Source: Candidatus Sulfotelmatobacter sp. (lineage in GTDB: Bacteria; Acidobacteriota; Terriglobia; Terriglobales; Acidobacteriaceae). Taken from it: a stretch of DNA of 5,576 bases. This document shows, piece after piece, positions 1 through 5,262 of the stretch; the first letter of the stretch is position 1; each line of letters starts with the position of its first letter. Both the position numbers and the translations under genes were made by a program. Under the pieces are notes generated by a model. It was not told the origin of the DNA. It saw nothing but the letters and a program-made list of their open reading frames with translations, and did no database searches. The stretch lies in NCBI GenBank assembly GCA_030044775.1, contig JASICF010000291.1, positions 1-5,576 of the forward strand, given 5' to 3'.

Positions 1-1
1 G

Positions 2-643
2 GCGAGGAAACTTACTGGCGATCACAAAGCGGACAAGGACAAGTCTTCAGAGCTGCGCAGGTATCTCGTAAACGGCGAGCCGACCGAGAATCGCATCGCG
101 CTGGCGTCGAAGGGATCGCTGCGAGCAGAAGTAACCGCTTCCGGGCGTATGGCGCATTCTGCGTATCCCGAACTAGGCGACTCAGCGATCAATAAGCTGA
201 TTGCCGCTTTGGCGCGCTTGCAAGCGATGCCGCTGCCAAATGATCCTGAGATTGGCCCGTGCACCTTGAACATCGGATTGATCGAAGGCGGCCGCGCACC
301 CAACGTGATTCCGGACTATGCTCATGCCGATTTGATATACCGCCTGATCGGGCCGACGGAGGATCTGCGCCAGCAAATTCTGAAAACCGCGGGAGACGGC
401 GTGAGGGTCGAATTTCCTTTGGAGCTGCCGTTCATGCGGCTAAGCCAAGTTAACGGACTCCCGACGATGATCGCGGCATTCACCACGGATATTCCAAAGC
501 TGACTAACTGGGGCGAACCCCTGCTGATCGGGCCAGGATCGATTCACGTGGCGCACATGGAAGGGGAATTCATCGAGAAAAAGCAACTTATCGAAGCGAT
601 CGATTTGTACTGCGTGATTGCGAAGCGGCTTGTTCAGGCCTGA
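2..643 (+). CDS. M20-family metallopeptidase/deacylase (ArgE/DapE/LysK-like), 3' part only
   Basis: The frame is open from base 2 to the TGA at 641-643 and gives 213 residues with no start codon of its own, so the gene begins upstream of the window. M20 enzymes usually run to about 350-450 residues; roughly the C-terminal half is visible. In order: a GEPTENR stretch (about residues 25-31), which in this family marks the crossover into the dimerisation domain; a GRMAHSAYPELG segment whose histidine (residue 52, bases 155-157) matches the lid-domain histidine that reaches the partner subunit's active site; then GPGSIHVAHMEGEF near the end, whose second histidine (residue 185, bases 554-556) matches the last zinc ligand. 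The other metal ligands lie outside the window. Family members hydrolyse amide bonds of N-acyl amino acids or small peptides in the cytoplasm; substrate (acetylornithine, succinyl-DAP, LysW-linked or dipeptide) cannot be decided from this half. The internal ATG at 149 is not the start, because family-typical sequence continues upstream of it. Confidence 0.88.
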   Translation, partial: ARKLTGDHKADKDKSSELRRYLVNGEPTENRIALASKGSLRAEVTASGRMAHSAYPELGDSAINKLIAALARLQAMPLPNDPEIGPCTLNIGLIEGGRAPNVIPDYAHADLIYRLIGPTEDLRQQILKTAGDGVRVEFPLELPFMRLSQVNGLPTMIAAFTTDIPKLTNWGEPLLIGPGSIHVAHMEGEFIEKKQLIEAIDLYCVIAKRLVQA

Positions 644-656
644 CCAGTTTTGGTCA
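641..656 (+). terminator. Small hairpin overlapping the stop of the M20 gene
   Basis: TGACCA (641-646) and TGGTCA (651-656) form a perfect 6-bp inverted repeat around a GTTT loop, and the first three bases are the stop codon. There is no following U-tract, so this may be a weak 3' end structure or chance. The rest of the 185-base gap to the tolC-type gene holds nothing else I can support. Confidence 0.2.
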
Positions 657-817
657 AGCATCGCCGATGGCCTCGCTCGGGAAATCCTTGAAGAGATCCT
701 TCGTTCTGCCGTGAAGTGCGGCCTTCCCGATAGCGTCCTTCCGACCCACACCTGACCCGACTCACCGTGATCATTTTCTCTCTTTGTCAATTGTCCGTAA
801 AATCTTCGGAGATACGC

Positions 818-824
818 GAAGGAG
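818..824 (+). promoter_or_regulatory. Ribosome binding site that fixes the TolC-family start
   Basis: GAAGGAG is a near-complete Shine-Dalgarno sequence four bases before ATG 829. It supports the ATG over the in-frame TTG at 784, which has no purine-rich sequence before it and would put 15 charged residues ahead of the signal peptide. Confidence 0.75.
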
Positions 825-828
825 TCTC

Positions 829-2145
829 ATGAAAACCCGATTGTGTCTTGGAACGCGCGTTCATCGACTCTTATTTCCCATGATTTTATTTTTTTCCGGT
901 TCTTCGCCGGCGCAGACCGTCAGTCTGCGGCATGCCGTAGAACTCGCTCTGCAGCATGCCACGGGTATCACCATTGCGACTGCGGATGAAACTCACGCGA
1001 ACGCGAGCTACCGCGAACTGAGGAACAGCTACATCCCGCAGTTGAATGTGGGAGCAGGAATCGGATACAGCGACGGTTTTCCTTTGAGCCTGGAAGGCGG
1101 AGCACCATCGCTGGTGAACGTAACGGCGCAATCGGCTCTGTTAAATTTGGCTCTGAGCGACTTCATTCGGGCGGCGCGCGACGAGATCAAAGTTGACGCG
1201 CTAACCACCAAAGACCAACGCGGCAAAGTCATTCAAGATACGGTGCTCAGTTACGCAGAATTAGCGAAATGGGAGCAACGCTTGAGCAGCCTGGGCGAAG
1301 CCAGAGGAGAAGAAGAAAAGATGGAAAAGGCAGTGGAGGAACGGGTGAAAGCCGGCGTCGACAGCGCTATGGATTTGAGCAAAGCGCGACTGTCGGTGGC
1401 ACGGGTAAAGCTTCGCGTGGCGGAAGCGAATGGTGCGGCCGATGTGCTGCGCGAGCACCTTGCGAAAATGACGGGTGTGCCGTCCGGGTCGTTCGAGATC
1501 GATCCCGATTCAATCCCGGCCCTGCCTTCCGCGAAGGAGGACGTGGACGTTGCCGATAAAAGTTCGGACCAGAATCCAGCCGTCCAGGCCGCGGTCGAAG
1601 AGGCACGGGCTCAATTTCTGCGGCTGCAAGGAGAAAAGCGGTCTCTGTGGCCGAGCGTGGATTTTGCCACACAGTATGCGAACTTGACCACCATCAATAA
1701 TTACCAGAGGTTTTACCGGCCCGGATCGTTTCAGCCGAATAACGTGACTGTTGGCGCTGCCATACGATTCCCCTTCTTCAACCTGGCGCAACATGCGCGA
1801 ATCCAAGAAGCCGAGGCCGATGCGGAGAAAGCCAAAAAGCAGGCGGAAGCGGCGCGTAATTCTGCGTCGGAAGAAACTCTGCGCCTGCAACACTCGGTGG
1901 TTCAAATGCAGGATGCTCGCGACGTGGCGGAGCTCGAGTATGAAATCGCCCAGCAGAACGTTCAAGCGATCAAAACCCGCATGGAATCCTCGACTGCGAA
2001 CTTGCACGACCTGGATAATGCAGAAACCCAGGCAAACGAACGTTTTATAACCCTGCAAGATTTTGCATTCGAGCTCGAGCGCAGCCAGGTCGAACTTATG
2101 CGCGCGACGGGCGATCTGGAGGGCTGGGCGTTAGGGATGAGGTAG
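829..2145 (+). CDS. TolC-family outer-membrane efflux protein
   Basis: A 438-residue protein of the outer-membrane efflux protein (OEP) family, trimeric channels that span the outer membrane and periplasm and dock onto RND, ABC or MFS pumps. The N-terminus is a signal peptide: basic residues, a hydrophobic run (LLFPMILFF), then a likely cleavage after SSPAQ, about residue 30. The mature part starts with the family-typical VSLRHAVELALQHA, followed by two OEP repeats. Each repeat has a strand-rich section (YIPQLNVGAGIGYSDG in the first, WPSVDFATQYANL in the second) and long Ala/Glu/Lys/Arg-rich helices of the periplasmic barrel. Both helical halves end in a similar MTG/ATG motif, and the protein closes with ATGDLEGW, the usual TolC-family ending. 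Length is within the normal range (E. coli TolC precursor is 493). No membrane-fusion protein or inner-membrane pump is adjacent, so its partner and substrate are unknown. It has its own RBS and a hairpin behind it, which suggests a single-gene transcript. Confidence 0.9.
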   Translation: MKTRLCLGTRVHRLLFPMILFFSGSSPAQTVSLRHAVELALQHATGITIATADETHANASYRELRNSYIPQLNVGAGIGYSDGFPLSLEGGAPSLVNVTAQSALLNLALSDFIRAARDEIKVDALTTKDQRGKVIQDTVLSYAELAKWEQRLSSLGEARGEEEKMEKAVEERVKAGVDSAMDLSKARLSVARVKLRVAEANGAADVLREHLAKMTGVPSGSFEIDPDSIPALPSAKEDVDVADKSSDQNPAVQAAVEEARAQFLRLQGEKRSLWPSVDFATQYANLTTINNYQRFYRPGSFQPNNVTVGAAIRFPFFNLAQHARIQEAEADAEKAKKQAEAARNSASEETLRLQHSVVQMQDARDVAELEYEIAQQNVQAIKTRMESSTANLHDLDNAETQANERFITLQDFAFELERSQVELMRATGDLEGWALGMR

Positions 2146-2161
2146 GCCATTTCTCTTAACC

Positions 2162-2182
2162 CAGAGGGCAGTTTGCCCTCTG
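2162..2182 (+). terminator. Strong hairpin after the TolC-family gene
   Basis: CAGAGGGCA (2162-2170) and TGCCCTCTG (2174-2182) form a perfect 9-bp stem with a 3-base GTT loop, starting 16 bases after the TAG. Position and strength fit a transcription terminator or an mRNA 3' end stabiliser. The following bases (CCGATTTCAG) lack a real U-tract, so intrinsic termination is not certain. Confidence 0.5.
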
Positions 2183-2481
2183 CCGATTTCAGACCCTTGA
2201 TGCTTGATTCTTTGACGTGAAAACTTAAGTAGTGCGCAGGGGTTTGCATTCTGGGAGCGGGGATCTGCTCAAGCTTTTATGATTGCGCAGCCGCTGAACG
2301 TTGATTTTCGCCTGTACAGAGCCGGTGAGCTTCCATTCGGCACAAAACAGATTTCGCGGCGCTCGCCGATCGATAGAATAACTGCAACGTATTCTGTAGG
2401 TTGAAGAATAAACCCAATGCGTTTTTTAAGGGGAGCCGGAACCTCTCTGGACACTCTTTACGGAATTCGCTGCGCGGTGAA

Positions 2482-2490
2482 TGTTAGAAT
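2482..2490 (+). promoter_or_regulatory. Extended -10 promoter element ahead of hpnJ
   Basis: TGTTAGAAT matches the extended -10 form (TG, one base, then TAGAAT, 5 of 6 to TATAAT). At 17-bp spacing the -35 position (2462-2467, GGAATT) is poor, as tolerated for extended -10 promoters. Initiation would fall near 2497, leaving a leader of only about nine bases before ATG 2506. Confidence 0.45.
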
Positions 2491-2505
2491 AGACGGACAC
2501 TCAAT

Positions 2506-3978
2506 ATGCCTCTTAAGACACTGTTTCTGAACCCACCTTCTTTCGACAACTTTGACGGCGGGGCCGGATCCCGCTGGCCCGCAACACGCGAAATCGAATC
2601 CTATTGGTACCCGGTATGGCTGGCTTATCCGGCGGGAATGCTGGAGGGAGCGCGCCTGCTGGATGCACCCCCGCATCATGTTTCAGCCGAGCAAACCATC
2701 GAGATTGCGAAGGCTTACGAATTTCTCGTGCTGTTCACCAGCACGCCCGGCTTCCCGGGCGATATCGGGCTGGCCAACGCAATCAAAGCGGCGAATCCCC
2801 GGATCAAAATAGCGTTCGTTGGGCCGCATGTGACGGTGCTGCCCGAAAAATCTCTGCGGGATTGTTCTGCAATCGATTTTGTGGTGCGTAAGGAATTTGA
2901 TTACGCCGTTGTCGATTATGCGAAGGGTAAGCCTCTTGACGAGATTGCAGGAGTGTCGTTCCTAAAGAAGGGCAAGATCGTTCACAATCCCGATGCTCCC
3001 CAGCTTCAGGATCTGGATGCCCTGCCGCACGTCACCGATATTTACAAACGCGATCTCGATGTCACGCGCTATAACGTTCCCTTCCTGCTGCATCCCTACG
3101 TGTCGCTCTATACCACGCGCGGCTGTCCCGCGCAGTGTACGTTTTGCTTGTGGCCGCAGACCTTGAGCGGGCATCCGTGGCGGAAGCGATCTACGGATGA
3201 CGTCGCAGCAGAAATGTCGAAGGTGAAATCGTACTGGCCGGATGTGAAGGAATTCTTTTTTGACGATGACACCTTCAACATTCAAAAGGCGCGGACGATC
3301 GAATTGTGCACAAAACTGAAGCCGCTCGGCTTGACGTGGTCGTGCACCTCGCGCGTCACCACCGACTACGAGACGCTCAAGGCGATGAAAGAGGCCGGCT
3401 GCCGCCTGCTGATCGTGGGTTATGAATCCGGCGATCCGCAAATCTTAAAGAACATAAAGAAAGGCGCGACAGTCGAACGGGCAAAACAGTTTACCAAGGA
3501 CTGCCACAAGCTCGGACTCGTCATCCACGGCGACTTTATCATGGGATTGCCCGGCGAAACCCATCAGACGATCAACACCACGATTAATTTCGCGAAGGAA
3601 CTGGATGTTGAGACAATTCAGGTTTCCGTCGCTCACGCCTATCCGGGCACCGAGCTATATGACTACGCGGTAAAGAACGGATTCATGGTTGCCGACAGCA
3701 AGATGGTGGATGAGGGTGGGCATCAACTGGCCCACATTCAATACCCCGGCCTTCCGGCGGATGAAATTCTCGCCGCTGTTCACCGTTTCTACGACGAATA
3801 TTACTTCAGGCCGAAAGCCGTCTTCCGCATCCTGAGAAAGGCGGCCTTCGACAGCAACGATCGCAAGCGCCTGTATCACGAGGCGAGGGGGTTCCTGAAA
3901 CTACGCGCGCAGCGCAACCGGATGGTAAAGAAGCACGCCAGCCAGCCCGCAGCTGCAGCGGAGCCAGTGAAGGTTTAG
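2506..3978 (+). CDS. hpnJ: Hopanoid biosynthesis-associated radical SAM protein HpnJ
   Basis: A 490-residue radical SAM enzyme with the domain order of HpnJ. Residues 1 to about 150 are a cobalamin-binding-like domain, opening KTLFLNPPSFDNFDGGAGSR and containing GPHVT at 106-110, but without the classical DxHxxG cobalamin motif. The radical SAM barrel follows. RGCPAQCTFC holds the CxxxCxxC that binds the 4Fe-4S cluster (C207, C211, C214). Further core motifs are FFFDDDTFN (250-258), VGYESGD (304-310) and GDFIMGLPGET (342-352). The C-terminal part ends in a basic, Ala/Pro-rich tail. In Burkholderia cenocepacia HpnJ is required to turn bacteriohopanetetrol glucosamine, made by HpnI and HpnK, into bacteriohopanetetrol cyclitol ether, a ring contraction of the sugar head group. 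HpnI, HpnK and the squalene-hopene cyclase are not in this window, so the gene is apart from the usual cluster at this scale. There is no clear Shine-Dalgarno before ATG 2506, but conserved sequence begins at residue 4, so this start is well supported. Confidence 0.9.
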   Translation: MPLKTLFLNPPSFDNFDGGAGSRWPATREIESYWYPVWLAYPAGMLEGARLLDAPPHHVSAEQTIEIAKAYEFLVLFTSTPGFPGDIGLANAIKAANPRIKIAFVGPHVTVLPEKSLRDCSAIDFVVRKEFDYAVVDYAKGKPLDEIAGVSFLKKGKIVHNPDAPQLQDLDALPHVTDIYKRDLDVTRYNVPFLLHPYVSLYTTRGCPAQCTFCLWPQTLSGHPWRKRSTDDVAAEMSKVKSYWPDVKEFFFDDDTFNIQKARTIELCTKLKPLGLTWSCTSRVTTDYETLKAMKEAGCRLLIVGYESGDPQILKNIKKGATVERAKQFTKDCHKLGLVIHGDFIMGLPGETHQTINTTINFAKELDVETIQVSVAHAYPGTELYDYAVKNGFMVADSKMVDEGGHQLAHIQYPGLPADEILAAVHRFYDEYYFRPKAVFRILRKAAFDSNDRKRLYHEARGFLKLRAQRNRMVKKHASQPAAAAEPVKV

Positions 3979-4002
3979 CCCTTTGTTTGTTTGCGTTTGT
4001 TG

Positions 4003-4033
4003 CGCCGGGGATAGAAATTTCCCCGGCGTTATT
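4003..4033 (+). terminator. Terminator-like GC-rich hairpin after hpnJ
   Basis: CGCCGGGGA (4003-4011) pairs perfectly with TCCCCGGCG (4020-4028), a 9-bp GC-rich stem with an 8-base loop, followed by TTATT. It starts 24 bases after the hpnJ stop. The T-run is short, but the stem is strong and well placed. It probably separates hpnJ transcription from the membrane-protein pair downstream. Confidence 0.6.
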
Positions 4034-4069
4034 GTCTGCGATCTCGGTAGAGGGCGAGCACTCGGGATA

Positions 4070-4098
4070 TTGTCGAAAACTTCTCCGGGGACCAAAAT
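4070..4098 (+). promoter_or_regulatory. Possible sigma-70-type promoter for the EamA pair
   Basis: TTGTCG (4070-4075) and CAAAAT (4093-4098) are 17 bases apart and each matches four of six consensus positions. They lie between the hairpin after hpnJ and the first EamA gene, where a promoter would be expected if the hairpin terminates. The match is weak and could be chance. Confidence 0.22.
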
Positions 4099-4159
4099 GC
4101 ATTGGGAAGTAGACGATGTGTCACAATAACCACCGAGCCACGCGGGAGCGCACGCTCCG

Positions 4160-4630
4160 ATGACGTTCGACAAGTATCTTGTATTAAGCGGAGTCACCGT
4201 ATTCGCTGCCAGCGGCGACTCCATGCTCTCCCATGGAATGCAGGAAACCGGCGGCATTTCCTTCCATCACCTCACGCTCGTGATTGCCGCGTTGCTGAAT
4301 CCCTGGGTAGCGATCGGCGTTCTTCTTCTGCTGGGCTTTTTTGCCACGTACATGATTGCCTTGTCGTGGGCCGACCTCACGTACGTGATGCCGGCGACAT
4401 CGATGGGATACGTTTTGCTCGCGCTGATCGCGCGCTTCATCTTGCACGAGCATGTGAGCGCGCTGCGGTGGCTGGGCATCGCGCTGATCACGGGAGGTGT
4501 GGGATTTGTCGCCGGCGGCCCGGAACTTACAACCAACCGTGCGGCATCGACGAAGCGGGATCAGCCGCTGTTTGCCCCCGACCAGCAGGAAGCTCTACGT
4601 GCGGTGGAGGGAACGCGCAGGCGGAGTTAG
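4160..4630 (+). CDS. EamA/SMR-type four-helix membrane protein, first of a pair
   Basis: A 156-residue inner-membrane protein of the drug/metabolite transporter type, half the size of the usual ten-helix EamA proteins. Four hydrophobic segments are visible at about residues 6-24, 42-69, 74-95 and 101-120. Motifs shared with the next gene are GDxxLSxxMxExG (residues 19-31, acidic D20), LSWxD (68-72, D72), a proline at 78, and an acidic/basic loop LHEHV with E97 before the last helix. A hydrophilic tail of about 36 residues (121-156) has no counterpart in its neighbour. Start ATG 4160 follows GGGAG (4144-4148) at 11 bases, and an in-frame TAA at 4127 excludes a much longer N-terminus. The stop is 3 bases before the next ATG, so the two are almost certainly cotranslated. 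Four-helix half-transporters act as dimers; the substrate is not evident. ArnE/ArnF, flippases for an amino-sugar-bearing undecaprenyl lipid, are the closest known two-gene architecture, but orthology is not claimed. Confidence 0.85.
   Translation: MTFDKYLVLSGVTVFAASGDSMLSHGMQETGGISFHHLTLVIAALLNPWVAIGVLLLLGFFATYMIALSWADLTYVMPATSMGYVLLALIARFILHEHVSALRWLGIALITGGVGFVAGGPELTTNRAASTKRDQPLFAPDQQEALRAVEGTRRRS
4623..4626 (+). promoter_or_regulatory. Ribosome binding site inside the end of the upstream gene
   Basis: GGAG lies seven bases before ATG 4634 and within the last codons of the first EamA gene, whose stop is at 4628-4630. This arrangement implies translational coupling of the two subunits. 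Confidence 0.6.
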
Positions 4631-4633
4631 ATC

Positions 4634-5014
4634 ATGAGGACCCTTTACACGTGGGGCGCGATTCTTGCGATCGTGCTCGCATCAGTGGTTGGCGATATTT
4701 TTCTTTCCCGCGCGATGAAAGAAGTGGGAGACGTGGGAGAGCTATGGAAACGCCGCGGTTTGATCCCCGTAGTCCGAAGCACGTTGGGAAATCCTAACTT
4801 CCTGTTCGGACTGATCGCTACCGCAATGGCATTTTTCAGCATGCTGTTTGGGCTTTCCTGGGGAGACGTAAGCCTGGTAGCGCCTGCCGCCGCTTCCCTT
4901 ACTTTCATCGGCAATGCAGTCGCTGCGAAAATCTTCCTGCGTGAGAAAGTAGACCGCAGGCGATGGATAGCCGCTTCGCTGGTCGCAGCCGGAGTGGCCC
5001 TCCTGGCAGGATGA
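4634..5014 (+). CDS. EamA/SMR-type four-helix membrane protein, second of a pair
   Basis: A 126-residue inner-membrane protein with four hydrophobic segments at about residues 6-24, 55-75, 80-101 and 110-125. It carries the same landmarks as the preceding protein: GDxxLSxxMxExG (residues 20-32, D21), LSWGD (74-78, D78), a proline at 84, and LREKVDRRRW with E104 before the last helix. The pair therefore arose by duplication and most likely forms an antiparallel heterodimer, as in known two-component SMR and ArnE/ArnF-type systems. It differs in having a longer, basic loop between helices one and two (WKRRGLIPVVR, residues 38-48) and no C-terminal tail, ending directly after the fourth helix. 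Differences in loop charge between partners are expected when two subunits insert with opposite orientation. The substrate is unknown. The 3-base gap to the upstream gene and its own GGAG site indicate a bicistronic unit. Confidence 0.86.
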   Translation: MRTLYTWGAILAIVLASVVGDIFLSRAMKEVGDVGELWKRRGLIPVVRSTLGNPNFLFGLIATAMAFFSMLFGLSWGDVSLVAPAAASLTFIGNAVAAKIFLREKVDRRRWIAASLVAAGVALLAG

Positions 5015-5033
5015 GGTTACGTAACTGGTTACG
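5015..5033. promoter_or_regulatory. Cluster of three GTTAC/GTAAC half-sites
   Basis: Directly after the TGA of the second EamA gene lies a perfect 10-base palindrome, GTTACGTAAC (5016-5025). It is followed after two bases by another GTTAC, so GTAAC-TG-GTTAC (5021-5032) is a second overlapping dyad. GGTTACG also recurs as a direct repeat at 5015-5021 and 5027-5033 (12-base period). This looks like a possible binding site for a dimeric regulator; no regulator gene is in the window to pair it with. Confidence 0.25.
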
Positions 5034-5220
5034 ACCCTAAATGAAACACCTTACCTATTACGACAGAATTTTTTTCACATCAACCCGCTGTTGAGATCAA
5101 ACTCGGACAGCCCAAGCCTCAATCGAACAACTGCCATCTGTTTGCCGTCAACCAACCTAGGAGCGAGGCTGCAACACCACGCTTAAATGGCACGCGGAGT
5201 GCATGCTTTTAGTGCAGCCG

Positions 5221-5240
5221 TGCCGCGTCGTGTAGCGGCA
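5221..5240. repeat. Hairpin upstream of the final gene
   Basis: TGCCGC (5221-5226) and GCGGCA (5235-5240) form a 6-bp GC-rich inverted repeat with an 8-base loop, 22 bases before ATG 5263. It could be a leader hairpin or an operator. The remaining sequence of the 248-base gap shows a T-run at about 5069-5075 and no clear promoter. Confidence 0.25.
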
Positions 5241-5262
5241 TTTGCGGAATCGTAGGGTCGGG

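Larger units (their letters stand above)
2146..2505. other. 360-base gap between the tolC-type gene and hpnJ, no convincing gene
   Basis: The left end holds the hairpin described separately. The middle is of lower GC content, and the only frame of any size (minus strand, 2269-2454, 61 codons) has no recognisable domain and no supporting context. An AT-rich dyad, AGAATA (2375-2380) and TATTCT (2390-2395) with a 9-base spacer, overlaps a TAGAAT hexamer (2374-2379) that could be a second -10 element. A purine-rich AAGGGGAG at 2428-2435 looks like a Shine-Dalgarno sequence but no start codon follows at a usable distance. The right end carries the proposed hpnJ promoter. The gap is long for a bacterial 5' region and may hold regulatory sequence or a short RNA, but nothing shows this directly. 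Confidence 0.5.

Noticed and set aside
149..643. Separate short gene starting at ATG 149
   Set aside because: The same frame is open to base 2 and encodes M20-typical GEPTENR sequence upstream, so this ATG is internal to a truncated gene.
784..803. TTGTCA (784-789) and TAAAAT (798-803) as a promoter for the TolC-family gene
   Set aside because: The spacer is only 8 bases, far too short for a sigma-70 promoter, and no good -35 lies 17 bases before TAAAAT.
784..828. TTG start at 784 for the TolC-family protein
   Set aside because: There is no Shine-Dalgarno before it, while GAAGGAG precedes ATG 829 and the signal peptide begins properly there.
1510..2058. 182-codon minus-strand frame inside the TolC-family gene
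   Set aside because: It is a shadow of a well-supported coding frame, with no recognisable motif and no start context.
2269..2454. 61-codon minus-strand frame in the gap before hpnJ
   Set aside because: It has no recognised domain and no supporting context; a frame of this size is expected by chance.
2962..3441. 159-codon minus-strand frame inside hpnJ
   Set aside because: It lies opposite the radical SAM core, whose motifs are intact on the plus strand.
4102..4797. 231-codon plus-strand frame spanning the first and part of the second EamA gene
   Set aside because: It is out of frame with both membrane-protein genes, its composition is Arg/Ser/Cys-rich with no domain, and the overlapping frames show clear helices and paralogous motifs.
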